A stretch of DNA of 64,000 nt from CAIXSE01 sp963765635 (GTDB lineage Bacteria; Actinomycetota; Thermoleophilia; UBA2241): the NCBI GenBank assembly GCA_963765635.1, contig CAVXXF010000004.1, positions 1,488,001-1,552,000 on the forward strand, written 5' to 3'. Below the pieces are notes generated by a model. That model did no database searches. It worked only from the letters and a program-made list of their open reading frames with translations, and had not been told where the DNA came from. How positions within the stretch are numbered: position 1 is the first letter of the stretch; every line of letters starts with the position of its first letter. Made by a program: the position numbers and the translations under genes. Below are positions 18,801 to 28,161 of the stretch, piece after piece.

Positions 18801-19046
18801 CAGCTCGCGCGCAAGAACGCGGGCCTGCGCATCGAAGATACCATCAGCCTGACACTGTCGCTGCCCGACGAGCTGCGGCCGCTCGTCGACAGGCACGCGG
18901 CCACGATCAAGGCCGAGACGCTGGCCAGCGAGCTGGTCGTCGGCGAGGTGCGCGGCGACCATCACGAGACGGCGCGCCTCGAAGGGCACGACATCGGTAT
19001 GGGCTTGACCGTGACGGGTACCATCTTCACCGTCACTTACGGCTGA
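15840..19046 (+). CDS. ileS: Isoleucyl-tRNA synthetase
   Basis: The 1068-residue class Ia synthetase charges tRNA-Ile. The HIGH-box region reads YEGPPTANGLPGAHHILSR, with the box as Gly-Ala-His-His (residues 61-64), a variant shared by many type-2 bacterial and eukaryote-like IleS enzymes. The KMSKS motif is at residues 607-611. Editing-domain landmarks WTTTPWTL and GTGIVHMAPAFGEDD are present, as is the anticodon-binding C-terminal domain. GTG 15840 starts the protein in register with the family. Length and motifs indicate a functional housekeeping enzyme. Confidence 0.95.
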   Translation: MSDQLPRFREVPSRVDFPALDARVLAFWKEHRIFEKSLEGRDDAPVYVFYEGPPTANGLPGAHHILSRIFKDLFPRYKTMRGYRVPRKGGWDTHGLPVELEVERRLGIDGKQQIEDYGVAEFNKLCRESVTAYLEEWERFTERIGFWVDLGDAYYTFDNEYIETVWWLLRQIWDKGLLYQGHKVVPYCPRCGTAISSHEVAQGYKDVTEDSIYVRFPLKAQAAATLGAPDGAPISLAVWTTTPWTLISNVAAAVHPDVTYALVESRGERFVLARELVEKVLGGQAVVERELPGSDLLGLEYEPPFDFIVPDKRAHFVVGADYVTTTDGTGIVHMAPAFGEDDMRVGLENDLPVVNAVDLEGKFVAEVTPWAGVFVKDADPAIIAELKARGLLLGVEPYEHSYPFCWRCDTALLYYAKATWYVRTTAIKEQLIKANDDVIWHPEHIKTGRFGEWLANNVDWALSRDRYWGTPLPIWRCEEGHAHCVGSIAELRAMAAGPVPEDLELHRPYVDDVLLTCPDCGREMQRVDEVIDAWFDSGSMPFGQWHYPFENEDVFRERFPADFICEAIDQTRGWFYSLIAVATLIEGRSSYKRVLCLGHILDADGQKMSKSKGNVIQPDDILDHQGADAFRWFMFASQNPWSPRRFSADMVDEVVRKFLLTLWNTYSFFTVYANIDGFDPAAGDVPLAERPLLDRWLSGELNALVQTVTDGLEQYDATGTCRAIQQFVDDLSNWYVRRSRRRFWKSESDRDKLAAYHTLYEALVTVTKLLAPFTPFVAEELYQNLVREVDAGAPESVHLCAWPVADEQAIDAGASFDMAAARRVVELGRAARNAAAVKTRQPLAEVVVALPEAERRAVEALRDVVLDELNVKALRCVADESEMVAYTVKPNLKVLGPRLGKRLGALQAALKDVDAAALVAELRSAGAVTLAVGEGELRLVEEDLLVETGSPEGYQMESDAGRTVALKTEIDEALREEGGARELVHAIQLARKNAGLRIEDTISLTLSLPDELRPLVDRHAATIKAETLASELVVGEVRGDHHETARLEGHDIGMGLTVTGTIFTVTYG

Positions 19047-19092
19047 CAGGCGTGACCGGCGCCGCGCGGCGCCGTCAACGAAGGGAGACGCC

Positions 19093-19791
19093 GTGGAAGA
19101 GATGCGCGACGCTTCGCTCGAACTTCTCGTCGAGCTGGCGCGACCCACGTCGCACGACACCGTCCTTGACTACGCCGCGGGCGCCGGGATAGCCGGTTTC
19201 GCCGTGGCCCCAGACGTGCGCACCGTGGAAGTCGCCGACGAGCTTCCCGACCTGCTGGAGGAGGGCCAGCGGCTGGCCGGCGAGCTGGGCCTGGTCAACG
19301 TCGCCTTCAGCCTCGTCGATCTGTACGCGTTGCCCTACGACACGGAGGCTTTCAGCCTGGTCGTGTGCCGCAACGCCTTCCATCTGCTGCCCGAGCCGGT
19401 GGCTGCGCTCATCGAGCTGCTGCGCGTGACGAGCTCCGGGGGCCGGCTCGTGCTGGTGGACCCAGTGGTCGACGAGGTCACCGACAAGGCGTTCAACGAC
19501 ATCGCGCGGCTGCGCGAGCCGGCGCATCGCCGGCACTACCTCGAGGAGCAGATCGACGACCTCGTCGCCCAGGCCGGCCTGCAGGTGACGAAGCGCGGCC
19601 GCCTGCGACGCACAGTCGACCTCGACTACTGGCTGCAGGCCGCGGCCGTGCCGGCCGCCAAGGCCGGCCTCATCCGCGGCCGCTTCAAGGAGCTGCCCAT
19701 GGAGGTGCAGGCGCGCATGGACGTGGCCTTCGCCGACCGCATCGTGGCGTTCAGCTACGACGTCGTCGGCCTGCGTCTCGAGCGCGCCTGA
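19093..19791 (+). CDS. Class I SAM-dependent methyltransferase
   Basis: The 232-residue Rossmann-fold methyltransferase has a degenerate motif I VLDYAAGAGIAGFAVA, an acidic motif II, motif IV FSLVVCRNAFHLLPEP and a motif VI-like RLVLVDPVVDE. The UbiE/Methyltransf_11 group is nearest. The C-terminal part resembles small-molecule methyltransferases, but the substrate is unknown. GTG 19093 is preceded by AAGGGAG. It lies 46 bases after ileS on the same strand and may be co-transcribed. Confidence 0.8.
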   Translation: MEEMRDASLELLVELARPTSHDTVLDYAAGAGIAGFAVAPDVRTVEVADELPDLLEEGQRLAGELGLVNVAFSLVDLYALPYDTEAFSLVVCRNAFHLLPEPVAALIELLRVTSSGGRLVLVDPVVDEVTDKAFNDIARLREPAHRRHYLEEQIDDLVAQAGLQVTKRGRLRRTVDLDYWLQAAAVPAAKAGLIRGRFKELPMEVQARMDVAFADRIVAFSYDVVGLRLERA

Positions 19792-19809
19792 CGCCGGCCG
19801 CGTCTCGAG

Positions 19810-20127
19810 TCAGAAGCCCTCGGACTTCAGGAAGTCCGCGGTCTCCGGCTCGACCAGTCCGAACCTCGTCTCGACGAGCGCCGTCGCCGGCCGGGGGCCG
19901 GCGTCGGCAGAGGGCAAGCGGTCGGCACCGCCCGCGGCGGTCTCTGGCTCCGCGAGTGCCGCTCGATGCCGGAGGTGCTCGTACCGGTCACGCGAGAGGA
20001 GCACGGCAGTCACGCGCCCGTGCTGGGTGACGAAGACGGGCGCGCCTGAGGCCACCGCGCCGCCGACGACCCCCGCCGCATCCCGGCGAAAGTCGGTGAT
20101 GGTGACGATGTCCGGTGCTGGTTCCAA
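19810..20127 (-). CDS. Phd/YefM-family antitoxin without an adjacent toxin
   Basis: The product has 105 residues from TTG 20127, chosen because GGGAGG lies five bases upstream and the Phd fold starts there. The core DIVTITDFRRDAAGVV, APVFVTQHGRVTAVLLSRDRYE is the Phd/YefM DNA-binding and dimerisation domain. The tail ends LVEPETADFLKSEGF, a likely toxin-binding extension. No RelE or Doc-like toxin frame is visible on either side, so it is an orphan antitoxin or transcriptional repressor, or its toxin has been lost. Confidence 0.65.
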   Translation of the reverse strand: MEPAPDIVTITDFRRDAAGVVGGAVASGAPVFVTQHGRVTAVLLSRDRYEHLRHRAALAEPETAAGGADRLPSADAGPRPATALVETRFGLVEPETADFLKSEGF

Positions 20128-20598
20128 GAACGCCTCCCATGCGGACCGACAGCAGAGGGACACATGGCGCCCAGGCCGTCGCCTCCACCGATGGTACCTG
20201 CCCGAGAGCGCGGCGAGTAGGGTTGCAATCGCGCCGGGAGCGTCGCGCGGCTGTATCGGGCGGCCTGGGCGGCCTGGGCGGCTTGGGCGGCGGGCGGCCA
20301 CGGTGGTCGCGCGCGGCTGCGCGGCTGCCGCGGCAGTGGCCGCAGCCGCGAGGGTAGTGTCGCGAATCGAAGCGGCACCACGGGCGGCACTACTGGCGGC
20401 ACCACCGGCGGCACCACTGCTGGTACCTCTCGCGGCACCACTGGTGGTACCGACCCTGATCGCGCTACAAGGTGCGCCAGCGGGGCCCGCGGAGGAAGCT
20501 AGGGGCGTCCTGGGCGGAGGGAGCGCCGGGAGCGCTCTCGCGCTCTTGCGCTCACGCGCTCGCGGGCGATTCGATGCGATGCGGGGCGACGCGGGGCG
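20128..20598. repeat. Gene-free stretch with degenerate GC-rich tandem repeats
   Basis: This 471-base stretch contains no convincing gene. It holds a GGCGGCCTGG-type run (about 20258-20296) and a tandem array of GGCACCACYGGC units (about 20374-20453). In one + frame the array would read Gly-Thr-Thr repeats, but with no proper start or ribosome site. Trailing GC-rich DNA shows CGCTCTCGCGCTC simple repeats (about 20530-20575). It resembles a slippage-prone intergenic or decayed low-complexity coding tract. Confidence 0.5.
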
Positions 20599-20913
20599 TC
20601 AGCCCAGAAACGCGTCCAGTTCTTCCACGAGCTTGGCCTTGGGCATGGCGCCGACGATGCGCTGCTTCACCTCGCCGCCTTCGAAGGCGAGGATCGTGGG
20701 GATGTTCATCACCGCGAACTGCTGCGCCACCGAGGGAGCCTCGTCGACGTTGAGCTTCACGAACCTGACCTCGGGGTAGTCGCCGGCCATCTCGTCGAGC
20801 ACCGGGCCGATCATGCGGCAAGGGCCGCACCACTCGGCCCAGAAGTCGACGAGGACCTTGCCGGGGGCCTTGATGACTTGGGAATCGAAGTCGTCCTGTG
20901 AGACTGCGTCCAC
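20599..20913 (-). CDS. trxA: Thioredoxin
   Basis: The 104-residue thioredoxin has the redox motif WCGPC (Cys29, Cys32), the buried Asp23 in VLVDFWAEW, and the cis-Pro loop MNIPTI. GTG 20913 is the start; GGAGGA lies five bases upstream and the fold begins at once. It follows trxB by 28 bases, forming a trxB-trxA pair for cytoplasmic disulfide reduction. Confidence 0.95.
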   Translation of the reverse strand: MDAVSQDDFDSQVIKAPGKVLVDFWAEWCGPCRMIGPVLDEMAGDYPEVRFVKLNVDEAPSVAQQFAVMNIPTILAFEGGEVKQRIVGAMPKAKLVEELDAFLG

Positions 20914-20941
20914 GTGTTCCTCCTGGGAGACGAATCGGTTG

Positions 20942-21958
20942 TCAGGCCGGCGCGGCGGCGCTGCCGCCGGCTGCGCTGCCCTCGGCCGCGCTCGTGGCGC
21001 CGGGCTCCGGGCAATCGAGGGCGTCGAGATAGCGCTCCGCCTGCACGGCGGCCAAGGCGCCCTCGCCGATGGCCATGGCGATCTGCTTGAGCGGGTTGGC
21101 ATGCGCGTCGCCGCAGGCGAACACGCCGGGGAGCTTGGTGCGCAGGTGCCCGTCGGTGAGGATGTAGCCCTGGTCGTCGAGATCGACGATGTCCTTCAGC
21201 CACGTCGTGTTGGGCAGCTGCCCGATGTACATGAACACGCCGTTGACCGGCAGCGTGCGCATCTTCTGGGTCTTCACATTCTCGACCTCGAGGGCCTCGA
21301 CCATCTGGTCGCCGTCGATCTTGCGCGGCACTGAATCCCAGACGAACTCCATCTTGGCGTTGGCGAAGGCGCGCTCCTGGGCGATGGGCGCGGCGCGCAG
21401 CTCGTCGCGGCGATGCACGAGGTAGACCTTGTCGGCGAACTTGGTGAGGAACATGCCTTCCTCGACGGCGGAGTCGCCGCCGCCGACCACGGCCACGGTG
21501 CGGCCGCGGTAGAGGGCGCCGTCGCAGGTGGCGCACCAGCTCACGCCGCGGCCGATGAACTCGGCCTCACCGGGGATGCCCGAGCGCCTGCCTTCGACGC
21601 CGGGCGCGAGGATGACCGACTTGGCGCGCAGCGCGCCCCGGTCGGTCACCACGCTGTAGCAGCCGTCGGGCTCGGCGCGCAGCGTCGTCACCCCTTCGAT
21701 CTCGCGCAGCTCGGCGCCGAACTGCACGGCCTGGCTCTTCATCTTCTCGGAGAGGTCGAAGCCCGAGATGCCCTCGGGGAAGCCGGGGTAGTTCTCGACG
21801 AGCTCGGTGAGCGCGATCTGGCCGCCGGCCATGTTGCGCTCGAGGATCACGGTGCGCAGGCGGCCGCGGCTGCAGTAGATGCCGGCCGTGAGCCCGGCCG
21901 GCCCGGCGCCCACGATGATGACGTCGAGGATGTCTGAGGAAGGTGAGCTGTCGGTCAA
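20942..21958 (-). CDS. trxB: Thioredoxin reductase
   Basis: The 338-residue flavoprotein has FAD-binding GAGPAG (residues 17-22), the redox-active CATC (Cys142, Cys145) in WCATCDGA, NAD(P)-binding GGGDSAVEE and the C-terminal FAD motif FACGDAHANPLKQ. The last element has His-Ala-Asn where many TrxB proteins have Val-x-Asp/Lys, a mild variant. The NAD(P) loop HRRDELRA carries the Arg pair typical of NADPH use. The TTG start (21956-21958) has AAGGA eight bases upstream. A low-complexity Ala/Gly/Ser tail follows residue ~320. Confidence 0.93.
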   Translation of the reverse strand: MTDSSPSSDILDVIIVGAGPAGLTAGIYCSRGRLRTVILERNMAGGQIALTELVENYPGFPEGISGFDLSEKMKSQAVQFGAELREIEGVTTLRAEPDGCYSVVTDRGALRAKSVILAPGVEGRRSGIPGEAEFIGRGVSWCATCDGALYRGRTVAVVGGGDSAVEEGMFLTKFADKVYLVHRRDELRAAPIAQERAFANAKMEFVWDSVPRKIDGDQMVEALEVENVKTQKMRTLPVNGVFMYIGQLPNTTWLKDIVDLDDQGYILTDGHLRTKLPGVFACGDAHANPLKQIAMAIGEGALAAVQAERYLDALDCPEPGATSAAEGSAAGGSAAAPA

Positions 21959-22007
21959 GAGAGTGTCCTTCTTGGGGTCATGACGGCGTGAGTATACCCG
22001 CGGCCTG

Positions 22008-23026
22008 CTACAGCAGTCCGCGGCGCACGAGCTCCTCGGCGATCTGCACCGCGTTGAGCGCCGCGCCCTTGCGCAGGTTATCGCTGACGACCCACAGGTC
22101 GAGGCCGTTCTTGACCGTGACGTCCTCGCGGATGCGACCTACGAACACCGCGTCGTTGCCCTCGGCGTCGAGCGGCAGCGGGTACTGCAGCTCCGCCGGG
22201 TCGTCGATGACCACGATGCCGGGAGAGCCGGCGAGCAGCTCGCGAGCCTCGCCGGCCGTGAGCTTCTTCCAGGTCTCCACGTTGAGGGCCTCGCTGTGCG
22301 CCCCGAACACGGGCACGCGCACGCAGGTGGCGGTCACCTTGAGATCGGGGTCGGCGAAGATCTTGGTGGTCTCGTCGACCATCTTCTGCTCTTCTTTGGT
22401 GGCGCCGCTGGGCAGGAAGCCGTCGATATGGGGCAGCGCGTTGAAGGCGATCTGGTGAGGGTAGAACTGCGGCTCCACGGGCTCGCCGGCGGCCCACTGG
22501 CGGGTCTGCGCGTCCAGCGCCGCGATGCCGCCCTGGCCGCTGCCCGACACGGCCTGGTAGGTGCTCACGACGACGCGCTTGATGCCGACCTCGTCGTAGA
22601 TCGGCTTGAGCGCCACGACCATCTGGATGGTGGAGCAGTTGGGCGTGGCGATGATGCCCGTGTGCGACGCTAGACGGTCGGCGTTGACCTCGGGTACCAC
22701 GAGGGGGACGCCCGGGTCCATGCGGAACACGCTCGACTTGTCGATGGCCGTGGCGCCTGCGGCGACGGCCTGCGGCACGTACTGCTTGCTGACCGCGCCG
22801 CCGGCGGCAAAGAAGACGAGGTCGACGCCGGCGAAAGAGCCGAGGCCGAGCTCCTGCACTTGCAGCTCGGCCCCCTTGAACGGCAGCCGGCGGCCCGCCG
22901 AGCGGGAACTGGCCAGCAGGCGCAGCTCGCCGACGGGGAAGCTGCGCTCCTCGAGGATGCGCCGCACGGTGCCGCCCACCACGCCGGTGGCCCCGGCGAT
23001 GGCCACTGTGTAGCTCTTGGCGGCCA

Positions 23027-23027
<1 letters not shown>
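22008..23027 (-). CDS. asd: Aspartate-semialdehyde dehydrogenase
   Basis: The 339-residue enzyme makes aspartate semialdehyde for lysine, threonine, methionine and diaminopimelate. It has the NADP-binding IAGATGVVGGTVRRIL, active-site Cys131 in TPNCSTIQMV and the GSGQGG substrate loop. The start shares one base (23027) with the lysC stop, so the two steps of the aspartate pathway are translationally coupled. Confidence 0.95.
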
Positions 23028-24280
<1,253 letters not shown>

Positions 24281-24310
24281 GGTTCTCCCTCCGAAGAGAC
24301 TGCTGCTTTC

Positions 24311-25042
24311 TCAGGCGCCGGGTTTGGGGGCGATGCGGGGGAGCGCGCGCTTGTGCTCGCTGGCGGCGTTCATGGCGTCGACCCGGGCCTTGACGGCCGG
24401 CGACGCCGCGCCTGTGAGCAGGTAGGCGTCGAGCTCCTCGTAGGTGAGGCCCATCTCGGCCTCGTCGGTCTGGTTGGCCCACAGGCCGGCCGATGGTGGC
24501 TTGGTGATGATGCGCTCGGGCACGCCGAGGTGGCGCGCAAGGTCCCAGACCTCGCTCTTGACCAGGCTGCCGAGGGGCAGCAGGTCGGCGCCGCCATCGC
24601 CGAATTTGGTGAAGTAGCCGACGGCGATCTCGCTGCGGTTGCCGGTGCCGAGCACGCGGTAGCCGAGCTGGTTGGCGAACGCGTACAGCGTGGTCATGCG
24701 CAGGCGCGGCTTGAGATTGGCGGTGGCCAGCCGGCTCTCCGGCAGATCGCTGCTGGAGCCGGCCAGCTGATCGAGGAGGAGGTCGTACACCGGGCCCAGG
24801 TCGACGGTCGCCGAAGGGACGCCGAAATGGTGCGCGACGAGCGCGCCGTCCTCGGCGTCCCGCGGGTCGCTGTGGCACGGCATGACGACGCCCAGGGTGT
24901 GGTGCGGGAAGGCCTGTTTGGCGAGGGCGGCGACCACGGCGGAGTCGATGCCGCCCGAAAGGCCGAAGACCGCGCCGCAGCCGCCACTTGCGGTGACCTC
25001 GGCGCAGATCCACTCTGTGAGGTGTTCGGCGAGCTCGGGCAC
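24311..25042 (-). CDS. nadE: NAD(+) synthetase, ammonia/glutamine type without glutaminase domain
   Basis: The 243-residue enzyme has PP-loop FGLSGGIDSAVV, GTGNRSEIAVGYFTKFGDGG and the NaAD-binding PSAGLWANQTDE, all canonical for NadE. GTG 25042 is preferred over the upstream TTG (25066) because GAGGAGG lies just before it. TACACT further upstream could be its -10 element. This is the housekeeping copy; compare the diverged paralogue at 3295. It heads a probable nadE-lysC-asd-trxB-trxA operon. Confidence 0.93.
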   Translation of the reverse strand: MPELAEHLTEWICAEVTASGGCGAVFGLSGGIDSAVVAALAKQAFPHHTLGVVMPCHSDPRDAEDGALVAHHFGVPSATVDLGPVYDLLLDQLAGSSSDLPESRLATANLKPRLRMTTLYAFANQLGYRVLGTGNRSEIAVGYFTKFGDGGADLLPLGSLVKSEVWDLARHLGVPERIITKPPSAGLWANQTDEAEMGLTYEELDAYLLTGAASPAVKARVDAMNAASEHKRALPRIAPKPGA

Positions 25043-25253
25043 GGGCGTCCTCCTCGTGAAGGGCAAGTGTACCGCAGGGCGCGTGGGGCTGCAGGTCGGC
25101 CGGTCTTTCGCAGGCTCGGTGACACGCGTCGCGGCCGCCGCCGAGTCAGGCTCGACACAGGCTCATTGCGCGGAGCAGCGAGAGAGAGTATGCTGCCCGC
25201 GATATCTGGGCGGCGGGCAAAGTGACCCGCACACGTGGCCGAAAGGAGATCGC

Positions 25254-25403
25254 ATGGCGACTGAGGCTTACTGCGTGAAGTGTCGTGCCAAGAAGATGAT
25301 GAAGGACGAGAAGGCCGTCACGATGAAGAACGGCAAGCCCGCCACTCAGGGCATCTGCCCGGATTGCGGCACCAAGATGTTCAAGATCGGCAAGAGCAAG
25401 TAA
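25254..25403 (+). CDS. DUF5679-like small zinc-ribbon protein
   Basis: The 49-residue basic protein has two Cys pairs (Cys7/Cys10 and Cys35/Cys38: YCVKC and CPDCG) and a central KKMMKDEKAVTMKNGKPA segment. That matches the short zinc-ribbon family annotated DUF5679 in Actinomycetota and Chloroflexi. AAAGGAG precedes the ATG, and a clear terminator follows the stop. Its function is unknown; a nucleic-acid-binding role is plausible. Confidence 0.85.
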   Translation: MATEAYCVKCRAKKMMKDEKAVTMKNGKPATQGICPDCGTKMFKIGKSK

Positions 25404-25411
25404 CACCCCGA

Positions 25412-25435
25412 AGGCCCGCGTATGCGGGTCTTTTT
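25412..25435 (+). terminator. Rho-independent terminator
   Basis: The stem CCCGC...GCGGG with loop GTAT is followed directly by TTTTT, nine bases after the stop of the DUF5679 gene. Confidence 0.85.
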
Positions 25436-25452
25436 GAATTTTGGAGTCTGAC

Positions 25453-25489
25453 GGCGAGGGCCGGGGCAAGACGCGCCCCGGCCCTCGCC
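25453..25489. terminator. Perfect 15-bp GC hairpin between operons
   Basis: Arms 25453-25467 and 25475-25489 are exactly complementary with a seven-base loop. There is no T-tract. It lies right after the U-rich terminator and may act as a second, bidirectional barrier. Confidence 0.6.
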
Positions 25490-25570
25490 GCGTCCGGGGC
25501 TGGCGCGGGGCCGCCTGCGGCGCCCGCCCCGGGAGGTCGGAGAAGCGGTCACTCGTGCTATCGTCGGCAC

Positions 25571-26119
25571 ATGGACGAGCAGCTCGAGTTCCTGCGGCTC
25601 ATCGCCGCGCGCCTGCAGGCCGCGGGGATCCCGTACATGGTGACGGGCTCCCTGGCGCTGGCGGTCTGGGCCGTCCCGCGGATGACCCGCGACATCGACG
25701 TGGTCGTGGAGATGGAAGCGGCCGACGCGCAGCGCCTGACGGGTCTCTTTGCCGACGATTGCGTTGTCGATGAGGACGCTGTGCAGGATGCCATCGCGCG
25801 ACGCGGCATGTTCAACGTCATCCACGCCGAGTGGATCGTGAAGGCCGACTTCATCGTGCGCAAAGACACTGCGTACCGCAAGGCGGAGTTTGACCGGCGG
25901 CGATGGCTCGATGTGGCCGGCACGTCGATCGCGTTCGTGTCGCCCGAGGATCTCATCCTTTCGAAGCTCGTCTGGGGCGGAGACTCGCACTCGGAGCTGC
26001 AGCGTAGGGACGTGAGGCAGCTCGTCGAGTCAGTAGAGGACCTCGACTGGAGCTACCTGCGGGCGTGGGCCGTCGAGCTCGGCGTGCGAGACGCCCTGGA
26101 GGGGAGCGGGGGGTCGTGA
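25571..26119 (+). CDS. Nucleotidyltransferase-fold protein of a two-gene unit
   Basis: The 182-residue protein has the nucleotidyltransferase signature TGSLALAVW (Gly26-Ser27) and catalytic DID (Asp41, Asp43) in RMTRDIDVVVE, followed by a helical domain with SPEDLILSKLVWGG. The SPEDLIxxKL motif is common in AbiEii-like or DUF6036 nucleotidyltransferases. Its stop overlaps the GTG of the small downstream gene (GTGA). The arrangement recalls nucleotidyltransferase-based toxin-antitoxin or abortive-infection modules. No activity is established. Confidence 0.7.
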   Translation: MDEQLEFLRLIAARLQAAGIPYMVTGSLALAVWAVPRMTRDIDVVVEMEAADAQRLTGLFADDCVVDEDAVQDAIARRGMFNVIHAEWIVKADFIVRKDTAYRKAEFDRRRWLDVAGTSIAFVSPEDLILSKLVWGGDSHSELQRRDVRQLVESVEDLDWSYLRAWAVELGVRDALEGSGGS

Positions 26120-26367
26120 ACGACACGCCGCCCGACGTCGACGAGCTGTACCGGCGCATGCTCCTGCGTCGATCGCCGGCGGAACGGCTGCGGATGGCGT
26201 GCCGGATGTTCTCCTCGGCGCGCGTCCTCGCGCGCGCCGGTATGCCGGCGACCTCCGGCGCGCAGGCCCGCCGGCAGCTGTTCCTGCGCCTCTACGCCGC
26301 CGACATGCCCGAAGACAGGCTCAGACAGCGGGCCATCCGCACGATCGAGGGGTGGCGGCCGCGGTGA
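26116..26367 (+). CDS. Small helical partner of the nucleotidyltransferase
   Basis: The 83-residue basic protein starts at GTG 26116 and overlaps the upstream stop by four bases. The conserved-looking stretch YRRMLLRRSPAERLRMACRM is followed by a Met/Arg-rich second half. I know no named domain; similar small proteins often travel with this nucleotidyltransferase type. The overlap makes it the likely cognate partner. Confidence 0.6.
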   Translation: MNDTPPDVDELYRRMLLRRSPAERLRMACRMFSSARVLARAGMPATSGAQARRQLFLRLYAADMPEDRLRQRAIRTIEGWRPR

Positions 26368-26476
26368 AACCCGGGCGGCGGCGGCTGCGCCGTCCGGCCC
26401 CCCGCCTCGCACGACGGAGAGAGCGGCGGCCTCCGAGTCGTCCTGGAGCCCGCCGCCGCGCCAAGAGCCGGTCTGC

Positions 26477-26926
26477 TCAGCGCGCCTCGATGAAGTCCTT
26501 GAAGCGCGCGAGATCCTCCGCCACCACCTGGTTCACCGCAGCGAGCATGTAGCTTTCGTTTGCCATGAGCGCCGCCTCCGGTTCCCAGTCGATCCGAAAG
26601 GTGACGAGGCACGCCGAATCGCCGAGCGGCTCAAACGTGACGTGCCCCTCATTGGGCTTCTCATTGGGCTTCCCGCCAACGCTCTCCCAGGAAATGCGTG
26701 TGTCGCGAATCTGCGCGGTGATCTCGGCATCCCACTCACGGGTCTCGCTCTCGACCTCGGCGACCTCGTTCTTGACTTTGGCCACCCAGTGGAGGTGGGT
26801 GTCGTCGATCTGGTTGACCGACGCGACGCCCTCCATCCACTGGGGGAAGCTCTCGAAGCGGGCCCACTGGTCGTAGGCCGTGGTCACAGCAACGTTCACG
26901 TCGATGGACTGTTCTGCTGTAGACAT
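26477..26926 (-). CDS. SRPBCC-family (START-like) protein
   Basis: The 149-residue protein resembles polyketide cyclase/dehydrase-type SRPBCC domains: an N-terminal strand SIDVNVAVTTAYDQWARFE, FPQWMEGV (the usual FPxFM/W position) and a long C-terminal helix VVAEDLARFKDFIE. The fold has a hydrophobic ligand cavity. Related proteins in high-GC bacteria are often annotated as membrane-stress or lipid-binding proteins. AGGAGG sits near the ATG. The ligand is unknown. Confidence 0.82.
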   Translation of the reverse strand: MSTAEQSIDVNVAVTTAYDQWARFESFPQWMEGVASVNQIDDTHLHWVAKVKNEVAEVESETREWDAEITAQIRDTRISWESVGGKPNEKPNEGHVTFEPLGDSACLVTFRIDWEPEAALMANESYMLAAVNQVVAEDLARFKDFIEAR

Positions 26927-27322
26927 GGAGGAGACCTCCTAGTTTATTCGGGGATACTGGAGGGTTCCCGGCGCGGCGCACGGCGAACCCCGTGACGGAT
27001 CGTCCAAGGGCGCGGGGCAGGTCTGGGGGGTCGAGGGCAAGCTGGGCCGTCCGCATGGTACTCGTGACCGGCCACACATTGTGCGCGGCGGCGTCCCCAC
27101 GATCGGCCGCATGCCACCAGCAGTGCGGAGGAGCTCGGCGCCTGCGCTGTCGGTGCGTAGGTTCCATCTGCGGTGGGCAGTCGCGGGCCTCGCTGGACGG
27201 TCATGCTCGCCCGCTGGCTTCGTGGGGCCCGCGAGCAACGGGCCGCCGGACAAACGTCCGGCGGCCCGTTGCTGCACGGGAGCGCCCGGCGGCATTCTCT
27301 AGCCGCCGCGGCGTCTACGCTG
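26927..27322. other. Gene-free stretch with a dispersed repeat and strong hairpin
   Basis: I see no gene in this interval. 26941-26990 (TTTATTCGGGGATA...GGCGCACGGCGAACCC) resembles 29108-29155 (TTTAGTCGGGGATA...GGCGCATGGCGAACCC), a dispersed repeat of about 50 bases. A hairpin at 27235-27272 is listed separately. Confidence 0.4.
27235..27272 (-). terminator. Perfect 17-bp hairpin downstream of the DUF4386 gene
   Basis: Arms 27235-27251 and 27256-27272 are exactly complementary with loop AAAC. It lies about 50 bases past the stop of the minus-strand gene ending at 27323. No T-tract follows. Confidence 0.6.
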
Positions 27323-28066
27323 TCACGTTGGCTCGCAGGCCGGCTGACCCGGGGCGCCACACTCACGCTCCGGCCGCGCGACTGCGACTGGCTTCGCCGT
27401 CCTCACGCCGATCACGAGCAGGTAGCCGACCATCCAGACCTCGGCGATAGCCGCCGGGATGACGACGTAGGCGGAGATCGCCTCGCCGAAGTCGGGGACC
27501 AGGAACAGGGCGAGTGTGTCCACGAGGTAGCTGGCGCCGCCCACGATGAGCAGGACGCCCAGCGCCTTGGGGAACCAGCCTGACTTGTAGGCGAGATAGC
27601 CCATCGGCACCAGCCACAGGCCGAAGAAGACCTGCGCGATGAGGACCCCGTAGTGCTGGGTGTCGAGCAGGAGCAGGGCCAGAGAATCCGAAGCCGCGCC
27701 GACCTCGCCGGTCGCGACCCGTAGACTCTCGAAGCGGAAGACCCCGTTGAGCATGGTGATGCCGGCTCCGATCGCGGCGAGCACCACCATGGCGCTCGCG
27801 GCGCTCTTGCTGACGTGCTTGAGCAGCAGATAGAGGGCCATCGCCACGAAGACCCAGAGTGTCGCCTGGATCAGGTCGGCGACGACACCGGCACGCACGA
27901 GTCCGGCGTTCGCGACCAGGTTGCCGGCCGTGGCCGCCGCGTCGTCTGCGACGTATACCTTGGCGTCCACAAAGAGCAGGGCGAAGGCGCCGAAGATGGC
28001 GACCAGCAGGTACAGGACGCCGGCCGTCCTCGCCAGGCGTTTCGGTGAGTTCATGATGCTGTCCAT
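27323..28066 (-). CDS. DUF4386-family membrane protein (first copy)
   Basis: The 247-residue integral membrane protein has about six to seven hydrophobic helices. The opening RLARTAGVLYLLVAIFGAFAL and the mid-protein LLDTQHYGVLIAQVFFGLWLVPMGYL are the DUF4386 signatures. ATG 28066 is chosen with AAGGAG just upstream. Function is unknown for the family. A second paralogue lies directly upstream and a third, more diverged one at 31627. Confidence 0.8.
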   Translation of the reverse strand: MDSIMNSPKRLARTAGVLYLLVAIFGAFALLFVDAKVYVADDAAATAGNLVANAGLVRAGVVADLIQATLWVFVAMALYLLLKHVSKSAASAMVVLAAIGAGITMLNGVFRFESLRVATGEVGAASDSLALLLLDTQHYGVLIAQVFFGLWLVPMGYLAYKSGWFPKALGVLLIVGGASYLVDTLALFLVPDFGEAISAYVVIPAAIAEVWMVGYLLVIGVRTAKPVAVARPERECGAPGQPACEPT

Positions 28067-28161
28067 CTTGATCAACTCCTTGATCGGCTCCTGATCGAGC
28101 CGAGCGATCGATTTGGTCGGTCCTCGATTCGTCAGCGACTTCCGACGTCGCTTTCGGCCGA

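Noticed and set aside
20374..20520. Short secreted Gly-Thr-Thr repeat protein
   Set aside because: The repeat frame has no start codon with a ribosome site and soon ends; treated as a non-coding repeat.
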